Positions 23,906 through 31,728 of a DNA stretch of 45,165 nucleotides are shown here, piece by piece (the stretch's first letter is position 1; every line of letters starts with the position of its first letter). Below the pieces are notes generated by a model that searched no databases, was not told where the DNA came from, and saw only the letters and a list, made by a program, of their open reading frames with translations. The position numbers were made by a program, and so were the translations under genes. The DNA lies in assembly GCA_902494295.1 (NCBI GenBank), contig CABUSL010000002.1, positions 1-45,165 on the forward strand. The letters are read 5' to 3'. This DNA is from an uncultured Collinsella sp. (GTDB lineage: Bacteria > Actinomycetota > Coriobacteriia > Coriobacteriales > Coriobacteriaceae).

Positions 23906-24257
23906 TTGACCACCAATCCTCGAAGTAGTTGTTTTCGCATCTAACGCTCTATTGTGACGCAGTGCGGGGTTGAGGTTGTGCCTTCATTGCATATCGTATT
24001 AAAGATGATTCTCATTCTCAATAATAATTTTTTGTTATCAGACTATTCTTCAGCTGAAATAACGCATTTCCGCAGGTCATGAAAGTGTCTGGTCAAAATA
24101 ACATCTAACTTTTCTTTTGGTCAACCGTTTACCGCCAAATATCTACCGCTCATCTGTATTACGCAATGTACCTGCGGATATACGAGATGATGGGCAGCGT
24201 GTTACCATGAGAAAAAATTGTTATGAACATTTCCGATTTCACTCAAAGGAGTTGCCC
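23906..24257. promoter_or_regulatory. Divergent AT-rich promoter region between the permease and regulator 2
   Basis: This 352-base gap is much richer in A and T than its surroundings and must contain promoters for the permease (minus) and the regulator (plus). TTTGTTATCA at 24031-24040 is identical to 11979-11988, the right half of operator candidate 1 before ygeX, although its left half is degenerate (TAATAA). TGGTCAA occurs twice (about 24091 and 24118). No exact -35/-10 pair stood out. Confidence 0.4.
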
Positions 24258-24914
24258 GTGAACGAGACCGTACGCCGCTTTTTGCCGATGGTCGATTTTC
24301 TGGAGCAGATACTCGGCAAAAACAGTGAAATCGTGCTGCACGATTTCTCGGATCCCGACCACGCCATCGTCGATATTCGCAACGGCATCGTGAGCGGCCG
24401 CAAGGTCGGCGGCCCCGCCACCGATCTGGCGCTCAAGATCATGCACGACCCCAAGTATCGCGACCTGCCGTTTATTACGGGCTACGAGGGGCGCGGTGCC
24501 GGCGGCAAGACGTTGGAGTCAGCGACGTACTTTATCCGCGAGAATGACGAGATCGTCGGTATGCTCTGCGTCAACACCGACCTTTCCACAGTACGCTCCA
24601 TCAACGCCATGGCGCAGCAGCTCATGGCGTGCTTCGACGCAGCGCCGACGCGCACGGAGCCCGCCCCTATCGAGGTCGAAAGCCTTTCGGAGTCCACACA
24701 GGAGCTCATCGACCGCAGCATTGCCGAGTTGCTGAGCGCGCGCGGGCTGGATGTAGCGTCGCTTGGTCAGAGCGACCGCGTGGACGTCATTCGCCACCTC
24801 AACGGCAACGGGGTGTTCATGCTCAAGGGCGCCGTGGCCTGCGCCGCCACCGCGCTGGGCATCTCGGAGCCCAGCGTCTACCGCTACCTGCAAAAAGTTC
24901 GCAAGGAGGGCTAA
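24258..24914 (+). CDS. YheO/DauR-type transcriptional regulator, second copy
   Basis: A 218-residue paralog of the protein at 12155. The YheO-like PAS domain shows SEIVLHDFSDPDHAIVDI, GIVSGRKVGG and VGMLCVNTDLS; the C-terminal helix-turn-helix reads CAATALGISEPSVYRYL. I chose a GTG at 24258 because AAAGGAG lies seven bases ahead and homology begins at VNETVRRF; an ATG at 24117 would add 47 unrelated residues. It diverges from the purine permease and ends in a bidirectional terminator shared with ridA. It probably controls permease-ssnA-ygfK-xdhD expression; the ligand is unknown. Confidence 0.8.
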   Translation: MNETVRRFLPMVDFLEQILGKNSEIVLHDFSDPDHAIVDIRNGIVSGRKVGGPATDLALKIMHDPKYRDLPFITGYEGRGAGGKTLESATYFIRENDEIVGMLCVNTDLSTVRSINAMAQQLMACFDAAPTRTEPAPIEVESLSESTQELIDRSIAELLSARGLDVASLGQSDRVDVIRHLNGNGVFMLKGAVACAATALGISEPSVYRYLQKVRKEG

Positions 24915-24958
24915 CGAGCAAAATGGAGCGCGGCTCCACAAGCGACCCGTCACTTGAC

Positions 24959-24997
24959 AAAAGACCCTGCAGCTCGCACGCGCTGCAGGGTCTTTTT
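24959..24997. terminator. Bidirectional terminator between regulator 2 and ridA
   Basis: AAGACCCTGCAGC and GCTGCAGGGTCTT form a perfect 13-bp stem with an 8-base loop, flanked by A residues on the left and TTTTT on the right. It serves the plus-strand regulator and the convergent ridA. Confidence 0.9.
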
Positions 24998-25026
24998 GCA
25001 TGTCATGTTTAGTTGTGGCCAACGCC

Positions 25027-25404
25027 TTAGAGAGCGGCGACGACCTCGATCTCGACCAGACCGCCAGCCGGAAGGGCGGCAACCTGGAAGGCGCTGCGCG
25101 CGGGGAACGGAGCCTCGAACTTGGAGGCGTAGATCTCGTTCACGGCAGCGAAGTCGGCAATGTCGGCCAGGTAGACCGTGGTCTTGACGACATCGGCAAA
25201 GGTGGCGCCGGCAGCGGTCAGCAAGGCCTCGACGTTGGCGAGGGACTGCTTGGCCTGGGCCTCGACGCCCTCGGGCATCTTGCCGGTCGCGGGATCGATG
25301 CCCAGCTGGCCGGACAGGAACACCATGTTGCCGGCCTGGATACCGGGGGAATACGGGCCGATGGCTGCGGGTGCGTTATCGGAAGACACGACGGTCTTGC
25401 TCAT
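25027..25404 (-). CDS. ridA: RidA-family enamine/imine deaminase
   Basis: A 125-residue RidA protein. It contains GPYSPGIQAGNMVFLSGQLG, and the conserved arginine lies in FPARSAFQVAALP. RidA hydrolyses 2-aminoacrylate and related enamines made by PLP enzymes, sparing other PLP proteins. The start at 25404 has a GGAG Shine-Dalgarno; the upstream extension to 25479 is not conserved. YgeX, which makes 2-aminoacrylate, is in the same cluster, so a dedicated protective partner is plausible. The gene has its own promoter region. Confidence 0.9.
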   Translation of the reverse strand: MSKTVVSSDNAPAAIGPYSPGIQAGNMVFLSGQLGIDPATGKMPEGVEAQAKQSLANVEALLTAAGATFADVVKTTVYLADIADFAAVNEIYASKFEAPFPARSAFQVAALPAGGLVEIEVVAAL

Positions 25405-25517
25405 GTTTATCTCCTTACGATCAGTTGAGAAAGCGTGAGCGCGGCTTTCACACCGGGAGGCACAATTCGGTCTGAACACCGCGCTTGATTGGGATAGTAC
25501 TCAAGGTTTCTGTTTGA

Positions 25518-25548
25518 TGCAAGAATATTATCAGCTTGCGAGAATATT
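25518..25548 (-). promoter_or_regulatory. Direct repeats in the ridA upstream region
   Basis: TGCAAGAATATT (25518-25529) and TGCGAGAATATT (25537-25548) differ at one base and are 19 bases apart, 114-144 bases upstream of the ridA ATG in an AT-rich patch. They could be a repeated regulator site. The rest of the 300-base gap 25405-25704 has a hairpin GAACCG-CTGAA-CGGTTC near 25569-25585 and nothing else I recognise. Confidence 0.4.
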
Positions 25549-25704
25549 TTATCGCCCAACGGTTTCCCCGAACCGCTGAACGGTTCTCCACGGGGTCAGC
25601 CAGCCCAAGCTGCTGAAGACTTTATCCCGCTTGGAGCACGGGCATCGCCTGCCGCAACGGCACCACTATACTTTTGAATATCTGAGCATTTTGAAAGGCA
25701 GGAT

Positions 25705-28197
25705 ATGACCGCAACCGCCAGTCGAACCACCAACCGCAGACCCGAGCTTTTAGCGCCCGCCGGAGGGCCCGAGCCCTTTGCCGCCGCACTCGCCGCGGGG
25801 GCAGACGCCATCTACTGCGGCATGGGCAGTTTCAACGCCCGCCGCAAGGCAACCAACTTTACCGACGAGGCCTTTGAGCAGGCCTGCCGTGCTGCACACC
25901 TGGCCGGCTCGCGCGTCTACGTCACGGTCAACATCGTCATCAAGCAGTCCGAGATGGACGATGCGCTGCAACTCATCCATCGCTGCTCCACGCTGGGCGC
26001 CGATGCCTTCATCATCCAGGACTGGGGCCTGTTCTTTGAGGTCAAGCGCACGATGCCCGGCATCGAGACGCACATCTCAACCCAAGCAAACATCCACGAC
26101 GACCGCGGAACCCTTTGGTGCCGCGAGCAGGGCGCCGACCGCGTGACCTTGTCGCGCGAGCTCTCCATTGACGAGATCGCTGCCATCCACGACGCCGCAC
26201 CCGATGTCGACCTCGAGGTCTTTAGCCATGGTGCCATCTGCTTTTGCTACTCGGGCCTATGCCTGCTGTCGAGCTTTGCCATGGCGGGACGGTCGGCCAA
26301 CCGCGGCATGTGCGCCCAGCCCTGTCGCCTGCCTTACGAGCTGATCGACGAGAACGGTCGCACGCTCTCCCCTGCCGGCCGTGAGCGTGCGCTATGCCCG
26401 CGTGACACCAACACCTCACAGCTTGTTCGCCGTTTGTATGACGCCGGCGCCGCATCGCTCAAGCTCGAGGGCCGCATGAAGGCCCCCGATTACGTGTATT
26501 CCATCGTCGATGTGTATCGTCACGAAATTGACGACATGCTATCCGGAGCCACCGTTGCCAAGGACGAGGAAGCCGCCCGTCAGCGCCAGCTCAAGCGCTG
26601 CTTCAACCGCGACTTTACGCACGCCTATCAGGACGGCACCTCGGGCGACGAGATGATGAGCTATGAGCGTTCCAACAACCGCGGCCAGATCGTGGGCACG
26701 GTGCTGGGCAGCCGTCTGGCCAACCGCGATGTACGCGGACTCAAGCCCGACGATCGCCGTCGCCGCGCCGCCATCGCCCGCATTGAGCTGTTTGAGCCCG
26801 TGGACAAGGGCGACCTGCTGGAGCTTCGCCACGATAACAAGTTTGACCAGTTCCTAACCACCATTGCCGCCGATGATGCCGCCGCCGGTGACATCATCGA
26901 GTGCCGCGTGCCCCGCAGCATGCCCGAGGGCTGCCGCGTGCGCGTCATCCGCAGCCAGCGCGCCATCGACGCCGCCGGCGCCGCGCTCAAGCGCGACGTG
27001 CTGCGCCGCCGCGCCGTAGATGTGTCCGTCGTGGCGCGTCTGGGCAAGCCGTTTACCGTTACGCTCACCTGCTGCGACGACCCCGCGCTCACTGCCACCG
27101 CCACCGGCTTTACCGTCGAGGCTGCCAAGACCCGCGCCGTCGAGGCATCCGATCTGGTAGAGCACGTCGGGCGCATGGGCTCCTCTCCCTTTGAGGCTGC
27201 GAGCTTTGATGTGGCGCTCGATGAGGGCTGCGGCATGGGCTTCTCCGCTGTGCACAAGGTGCGCGCCGCCGCCTGCAAGGCGCTGGAAGAGGCCATTCTG
27301 GCGCCGTACGAGGAGCGCGCGAAAACGCTCGAGATTCCGGTGCTCGACAAATGTACGCGCGCTATGCCCGAGCATTACCGCGACGAGCCGCAGATCTGCG
27401 CCGCCGTCACCACGCTCGAAGTCGCCGAGGCAGCTCGTGCCGAGGGCGCCACGCGCATCTACATGACCACCGATGTGCTCGAGGCTGTCGGACTCTCCCC
27501 TGCCGATGCATTTGAGCAGGGTATCGTTCCCGTACTCGACGAGGTCTGCCGCGCCGTCGACCACGAGCGCGTCGATTCCTGGATCAATGCCGGAGCCACC
27601 GTCGCCGTCGGCAATATCTCCGAGCTCGCCGTAGCCGCGCATGCCGGCGCCACGGCCGAGATTCGCTCTTGTCTGCCGGTGCACAACACGCCCTGCATGG
27701 AGGCGCTTGCCGAGCGCGGAGCCGGTGCGTTTTGGCTCTCGCCCGAGATCACGCTCGACGAGATCGTCTCTCTCGGAGCCGCCGCGCCCGCGGCTCTGGG
27801 CATCACCGTCTTTGGCCGCCCGCGCGTCATGACAAGCGAGCATTGCATTCTGCAGGTTGCCAACGGCTGCATCCACGATTGTGCCAACTGCCGTCTGCGT
27901 GCCCGCAAGCTCTCGCTCAAGAATATCGACGGCAAGGTCATGCCCGTCCGCACCGACATCCACGGCCGCTCTCGCCTGTACGATGCCTACCCCATCGACC
28001 TCACGCCGCAGGTTCCTCAGCTGCTCGATGCCGGCGTGCGTCGTCTCATGGTGGACGGAACGCTGCTCGAGGCAGATGAGGTGGGCCGTGCCGTCGCCCG
28101 CGTCCGTCGTGCCGTCGAAGCGGCGCAGGCCGGCCGCAAGCCCGCCGCCCGCCTACGCGGGGCGACCTCGGGCTGCATGTTTGTGGGAATCAGCTAA
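25705..28197 (+). CDS. U32-family peptidase (RlhA/YhbU-like), long form
   Basis: An 830-residue U32 protein. Its start is PELLAPAGGPEPFAAAL, and the signature EVFSHGAICFCYSGLCLLS matches the U32 pattern; RGMCAQPCRLPY adds further cysteines likely to bind an Fe-S cluster. A second half (DUF3656-like) with HDCANCRLRARKLS-type cysteines near the C terminus (CIHDCANCRL) follows. Family members are tRNA/rRNA hydroxylation factors (RlhA, TrhP) rather than proven proteases. The ATG follows AAAGGCAGG by a few bases. The rluA-type gene begins 16 bases after its stop, so both may modify RNA. Confidence 0.85.
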   Translation: MTATASRTTNRRPELLAPAGGPEPFAAALAAGADAIYCGMGSFNARRKATNFTDEAFEQACRAAHLAGSRVYVTVNIVIKQSEMDDALQLIHRCSTLGADAFIIQDWGLFFEVKRTMPGIETHISTQANIHDDRGTLWCREQGADRVTLSRELSIDEIAAIHDAAPDVDLEVFSHGAICFCYSGLCLLSSFAMAGRSANRGMCAQPCRLPYELIDENGRTLSPAGRERALCPRDTNTSQLVRRLYDAGAASLKLEGRMKAPDYVYSIVDVYRHEIDDMLSGATVAKDEEAARQRQLKRCFNRDFTHAYQDGTSGDEMMSYERSNNRGQIVGTVLGSRLANRDVRGLKPDDRRRRAAIARIELFEPVDKGDLLELRHDNKFDQFLTTIAADDAAAGDIIECRVPRSMPEGCRVRVIRSQRAIDAAGAALKRDVLRRRAVDVSVVARLGKPFTVTLTCCDDPALTATATGFTVEAAKTRAVEASDLVEHVGRMGSSPFEAASFDVALDEGCGMGFSAVHKVRAAACKALEEAILAPYEERAKTLEIPVLDKCTRAMPEHYRDEPQICAAVTTLEVAEAARAEGATRIYMTTDVLEAVGLSPADAFEQGIVPVLDEVCRAVDHERVDSWINAGATVAVGNISELAVAAHAGATAEIRSCLPVHNTPCMEALAERGAGAFWLSPEITLDEIVSLGAAAPAALGITVFGRPRVMTSEHCILQVANGCIHDCANCRLRARKLSLKNIDGKVMPVRTDIHGRSRLYDAYPIDLTPQVPQLLDAGVRRLMVDGTLLEADEVGRAVARVRRAVEAAQAGRKPAARLRGATSGCMFVGIS

Positions 28198-28212
28198 CCG
28201 AAAGGCTTACAC

Positions 28213-28872
28213 GTGAACGAAGAACCTCAAGTCCTCTACTGCGACGCCTGGCTCATGGCCATCGACAAGCCTGCCGGCATGATCGTCCACGGAGACGGCA
28301 CCGGCGAGCGCACGCTCACCGACTACGCCAGCGACCTGCTGCTGGCGATGGGCGACGGGTTTGCCGCGACCGACATGCAGCCGCTCAACCGCCTGGACCG
28401 CGACACCACCGGCGTGGTGCTGTTCTCGCTCGACAAGCAGACGCAGCCCGCCTTTGACCAGATGGTCATCGACCACGCTTTCGAAAAGCACTACCTGGCG
28501 CTCGCCGAGGGCAAGATCGACTGGAACGAAAAGCTCATCGACAAGCCCATCGCCCGCGACCGTCACGACAGCCGAAAGATGCGCGTCGGTGCCAGCGGCA
28601 AGCCGTCTCAAACGCGCGTGAAGGTGCTCAAGCGCCTTAAGAGCCGTCGTGGCCTGCCCACGCGCTCGTATATCGATGTCGAGCTGCTCACCGGCCGCAA
28701 ACACCAGATCCGCGTGCATCTGGCGAGCGAGCGTCATCCCCTGGTGGGCGACGACCTGTACGGCACGCCGCGTCCCTGCGGACTGATGCTCCACGCCCAC
28801 AGCGTGTCCTTCACGCATCCCGTAACCGGCGAGCACATCCACATCGAAGCCCCTTGCCCCTGGGAGCCCTAA
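28213..28872 (+). CDS. RluA-family pseudouridine synthase
   Basis: A 219-residue protein with the RluA catalytic motif NRLDRDTTG (D62 in RLD) and the later GRKHQIRVHL. It converts a uridine in rRNA or tRNA to pseudouridine; which one cannot be told from sequence. It has no S4 domain. The start is a GTG at 28213 with an AAAGG Shine-Dalgarno. It is transcribed with the U32 gene and followed by three palindromes and a bidirectional terminator. Confidence 0.9.
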   Translation: MNEEPQVLYCDAWLMAIDKPAGMIVHGDGTGERTLTDYASDLLLAMGDGFAATDMQPLNRLDRDTTGVVLFSLDKQTQPAFDQMVIDHAFEKHYLALAEGKIDWNEKLIDKPIARDRHDSRKMRVGASGKPSQTRVKVLKRLKSRRGLPTRSYIDVELLTGRKHQIRVHLASERHPLVGDDLYGTPRPCGLMLHAHSVSFTHPVTGEHIHIEAPCPWEP

Positions 28873-28941
28873 AACCTGCCAATAAGGGACGGGCGCCTTG
28901 GTGGTGGCTTTGTCGCAACAGCTCAGCCACGGTCCCAAAAC

Positions 28942-29159
28942 GTCTCGATCTGTAACAGTTAGAACCCATTTTCCGGTCTATCCGTTACAGATCGAGACAT
29001 TCGAATCCCCCTCAAGGGAAAATCTCAATCTGTAACAATTACTCGTCAAAATCGGTCCCAGATGTTACAGATCGAGACAAAGGGACGGCAAGGTTCGGAA
29101 GTATCTCAATCTGTAACACCTAGCCCACTTTTAACGGTCTAGTTGTTACAGATTTAGAC
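28942..29159. repeat. Three tandem 15-bp palindromes around GTTACAGAT
   Basis: Three units each have a left arm of the form (G)TCTCRATCTGTAAC and a right arm GTTACAGATCGAGAC. Unit 1: 28942-28956 and 28984-28998, perfect. Unit 2: 29023-29036 and 29064-29078, one mismatch. Unit 3: 29104-29117 and 29145-29158, one or two mismatches. The spacers are 27 bases each and differ in sequence; the units repeat about every 80 bases. They fill most of the 378-base gap 28873-29250. They are not CRISPR, as each unit is a hairpin and the spacers are too few and too regular. Confidence 0.85.
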
Positions 29160-29174
29160 AAAACGGCAGACAAC

Positions 29175-29211
29175 AAAAGCGGCATCGCCCATCGAGGGTG
29201 TTGCCGCTTTT
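29175..29211. terminator. Bidirectional terminator between rluA-type gene and DeoR gene
   Basis: AAAAGCGGCA (29175-29184) pairs with TGCCGCTTTT (29202-29211); the A run and T run allow use in both directions. It separates the plus-strand rluA gene from the convergent deoR gene. Confidence 0.85.
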
Positions 29212-29250
29212 CTATTTAGGAACCTAAATGGTTTTGACCTTGCCCTGTCG

Positions 29251-29997
29251 CTAGACCGTGATGACGTTGTCCATCGACTGGTACTTGGCTGGCACCTCGC
29301 CCGCGGTAATAATCGTTGCGTCGCGGAAGTCCGCGAACTTGACGGGCGCCACCATGCCGAATTTGCTGGCGTCTGAGATTACGAAGCGTTTGGCGGTATG
29401 GCGCATCGAGATACGCTTGGCTTGCGCTTCCTCGATATCCGGTGTGGTGAGACCTTGCTCGGCGGCGATGCCATTGGAACCCCAAAAGCCGCAGTTGAAG
29501 TTATAGCGGTCCAGGGTTGCCAAGGCGTCGGGACCGACGAGCGCCTCGGTCTCGGGCTTGAGCTCGCCGCCCAGCACCACGGTGCGCATGCCGCGCAGAG
29601 CGAGATGCTGAGCATGGAGCACGGAGTCGGTCACATAGGTGACGCCCTCAAGGCGCGGAAGATGCTCGATGAGCCTAAGCGTCGTCGAACCTGAATCGAT
29701 GTACACAAAGCTCTCGGGCTCCACAAGCGCCGCCGCACGGGCGCAGATGCGCTCCTTGTCATCGTTATGGAGATCACTGCGCTCGTTGATCGTCAGGTCG
29801 CGCGTCACGTGCGCACGCTCCAGACTCGTCGCGCCTCCGTGCACCTTGGCGATACGGTGTGCACGGTCGAGCGCCTGCAGGTCGCGCCGAATGGTAGACG
29901 CCGTCACGCCCAGGGCTTCAGCAAGCTCCGGCACGGTAACCGAGCCGGCCTGCTGCACCATCGTCACGATCGCGTTGAGCCTATCTTCCGCAAGCAT
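29251..29997 (-). CDS. DeoR-family transcriptional regulator
   Basis: A 248-residue DeoR protein. The winged helix covers about residues 1-60 (GVTASTIRRDLQAL), and the DeoRC sensor domain follows with YIDSGSTTLRL. Such regulators usually repress sugar-phosphate catabolic genes and sense a phosphorylated sugar. The ATG at 29997 overlaps the end region of the oxidoreductase gene; GAGGAGGAG within it is the Shine-Dalgarno. It is the second gene of a two-gene unit and may act on the palindromic region before the first (31150-31262). Confidence 0.87.
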   Translation of the reverse strand: MLAEDRLNAIVTMVQQAGSVTVPELAEALGVTASTIRRDLQALDRAHRIAKVHGGATSLERAHVTRDLTINERSDLHNDDKERICARAAALVEPESFVYIDSGSTTLRLIEHLPRLEGVTYVTDSVLHAQHLALRGMRTVVLGGELKPETEALVGPDALATLDRYNFNCGFWGSNGIAAEQGLTTPDIEEAQAKRISMRHTAKRFVISDASKFGMVAPVKFADFRDATIITAGEVPAKYQSMDNVITV

Positions 29998-30000
29998 CGC

Positions 30001-31080
30001 TTACTCCTCCTCGGGGTACACGACTCCCCAGTCGGCGCGGAGCTTGGTCATCAGCTCCATAACATCAGAAGCATAGCCCAGAAGCTCGCGCTTCGAATCA
30101 TCGCCGGCAACCGCCTTCTCCAGGTCGGCCATCTCGTAGCACAGAGCGTATGCCTCGGTGCCAGCGTGGACCTCCTCACGGTGACCGTCCGCAGTCCACA
30201 CGATGGTCGCATGGTCGGCACGCGGATACTCGTTGACCTCGATATAGCACTTATCGAAGCTGATGACCGAGCGCTTGGGCTGCTTGGAGTGGAGCGTAAG
30301 GCTCACAACGCCCAGCTGCTGCTCGGCATTGCGGCAGACAATGCCACCCGCGACGTCAACGCCAGTCTCGCAGGTATTGCCCAGAGACACGACCTCGGCT
30401 GGCTGGCTGGCCATAAACAGGCGCATGACGGACAGGGCGTATACGCCAATATCGAGCATGGCACCGCCAGCGAGGTTGCGATTATAGAAACGGTTGGTCA
30501 GGTCGCCGTACTCCTTGTAGCTACCAAAGTTGAGCTGAGCGAGGTTCATGCGGCCAAACTCGCCCGCATCCATGCGACGGCGCAGCTCTTGATACAGCGG
30601 CATGTGGAGCACCGTGGTGGCGTCCATAAGGACCACGTTGTGCTCGTCGGCGATGGCACGGGCCTCGTCGAGCTCGGCAGAGTTGAGGGTAATGGCCTTT
30701 TCGCAGAGCACGTGCTTGCCAGCTGCCAGAGCGGCTCGCAGGTAGGTGATATGCGTGTTGTGCGGCGTGGTGATATAGACGGCGTCGATATCCGGATCGG
30801 CGTAGAGGTCCTCGACCGTCTCATAGACCTTCTCGATGCCATACTGCTCGGCAAAAGCTTGAGCCTTGGATAGCGTACGGTTTGCGACGCCCGCAAGCTT
30901 GCGGCCGGCAAGAGCTAGAGACTGGGCCATCTGGTTGGCGATAACGCCGCACCCGATCACAGCCCAACGAAGCTCGGGAGCCGTAAAGATATCATCGGGG
31001 AATGGCTTACCCTGGACCGAAGCGAACGCTGCCTTTGCGGCTGCCGCGGCGTCGAGTGGAGCCTGCTTGGAATCTGCCAT
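30001..31080 (-). CDS. Gfo/Idh/MocA-family NAD(P)-dependent oxidoreductase
   Basis: A 359-residue protein. The Rossmann motif is VIGCGVIANQMAQSL, and the EKP motif has alanine instead of proline (CEKAITL). GGAMLDIGVYALS is the second-domain motif. It probably oxidises or reduces a sugar or cyclitol, as is usual for the family; the substrate is unknown. A 35-residue Ala-rich extension precedes the fold. The ATG at 31080 has a GGAG Shine-Dalgarno. Its stop lies three bases before the deoR start. The gene may also belong with sugar use rather than with the purine cluster. Confidence 0.85.
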   Translation of the reverse strand: MADSKQAPLDAAAAAKAAFASVQGKPFPDDIFTAPELRWAVIGCGVIANQMAQSLALAGRKLAGVANRTLSKAQAFAEQYGIEKVYETVEDLYADPDIDAVYITTPHNTHITYLRAALAAGKHVLCEKAITLNSAELDEARAIADEHNVVLMDATTVLHMPLYQELRRRMDAGEFGRMNLAQLNFGSYKEYGDLTNRFYNRNLAGGAMLDIGVYALSVMRLFMASQPAEVVSLGNTCETGVDVAGGIVCRNAEQQLGVVSLTLHSKQPKRSVISFDKCYIEVNEYPRADHATIVWTADGHREEVHAGTEAYALCYEMADLEKAVAGDDSKRELLGYASDVMELMTKLRADWGVVYPEEE

Positions 31081-31149
31081 TATGTGTCTCCTGTGTCATA
31101 GAACGTCTTGCATTTCTGACAGCTCTATATTCGCACAAACACGCGCGTC

Positions 31150-31262
31150 TGTGCGCGTTTTTGCGTATCTCACCGTTAAACGGTCATTATTGCCCCGTAA
31201 ACGGTGCATATATACGCATAGGTGCGTAATTAAACGCAATCTAACGCGCATAAACGCGCACA
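31150..31262. promoter_or_regulatory. Inverted repeats in the promoter region of the oxidoreductase-deoR unit
   Basis: An arm at 31150-31165 (TGTGCGCGTTTTTGCG) and one at 31247-31262 pair with one mismatch. Between them ACCGTT-A-AACGGT (31172-31184) is a perfect palindrome, and CACCGTT (31171) pairs with AACGGTG (31199-31205). A further AT-rich cluster of AAACGC motifs lies at 31229-31256. The layout suits a DeoR operator region with looping. Confidence 0.5.
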
Positions 31263-31348
31263 CAAGCAATTTATACAGCACGACCCGCTCATTTATTCTT
31301 ACCCAGTTAGGGTACTCATGTAAGTCTGTCCCCAATGAGTGGGGATAG

Positions 31349-31383
31349 AAAAAGGCCCGGTGCCGTGGGGCATCCGGGCCTTT
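31349..31383 (-). terminator. Strong intrinsic terminator after rplX
   Basis: On the minus strand AAAGGCCCGG and CCGGGCCTTT form a 10-bp stem around a 13-base loop, followed by TT. It lies 27 bases beyond the rplX stop. In the normal operon rplE would follow here without a terminator. It ends the proximal half of the split ribosomal operon. A second small stem CCCC-AATGAGT-GGGG lies at 31330-31344. Confidence 0.9.
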
Positions 31384-31409
31384 GCTAGCAACTTGATGTT
31401 GCGGGCAGC

Positions 31410-31715
31410 TTAGAACTTGTGGCCGCACTTCTTGCAGACGCGCAGCTTGTTCTTGCCGTCCTTCTCGTGACCGACGCGGGTAACCTTACCGCACTCGGGG
31501 CAGACGAGATTGACGTTGGAGGCATCGATGGGAGCCTCCTGCGAAACGATGCCGCCCTGCTGGTTGGCAGCGTTGGGCTTGACGGCCTTCTTGACGACCG
31601 AAACGCCCTCGACAACGACCTTGTTCTCGGCGGGGAGAGCACGCAGGATAACGCCCTGCTTGCCGCGATCCTTACCAGAGAGAACCTGGACCTTATCGCC
31701 CTTCTTGATATACAT
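31410..31715 (-). CDS. rplX: 50S ribosomal protein L24
   Basis: A 101-residue L24. The KOW motif KGDKVQVLSGKDRGKQG is at residues 4-20, and a C-terminal zinc ribbon has CPEC and CKKC pairs. L24 starts 50S assembly by binding 23S rRNA. The ATG at 31715 has a GGGGAG Shine-Dalgarno. It is the last gene of the proximal ribosomal block and is followed by a terminator, not by rplE. Confidence 0.96.
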   Translation of the reverse strand: MYIKKGDKVQVLSGKDRGKQGVILRALPAENKVVVEGVSVVKKAVKPNAANQQGGIVSQEAPIDASNVNLVCPECGKVTRVGHEKDGKNKLRVCKKCGHKF

Positions 31716-31728
31716 ATATCTCCCCTAA

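Noticed and set aside
24006..24020. Fur-box-like sequence TGATTCTCATTCTCA before the permease
   Set aside because: It lacks the symmetry of a Fur or DtxR box, and iron control of a purine permease is not otherwise suggested.
28942..29159. CRISPR array
   Set aside because: Only three units, the repeats are two-armed palindromes and not a single direct repeat with uniform spacers, and no cas genes are near.
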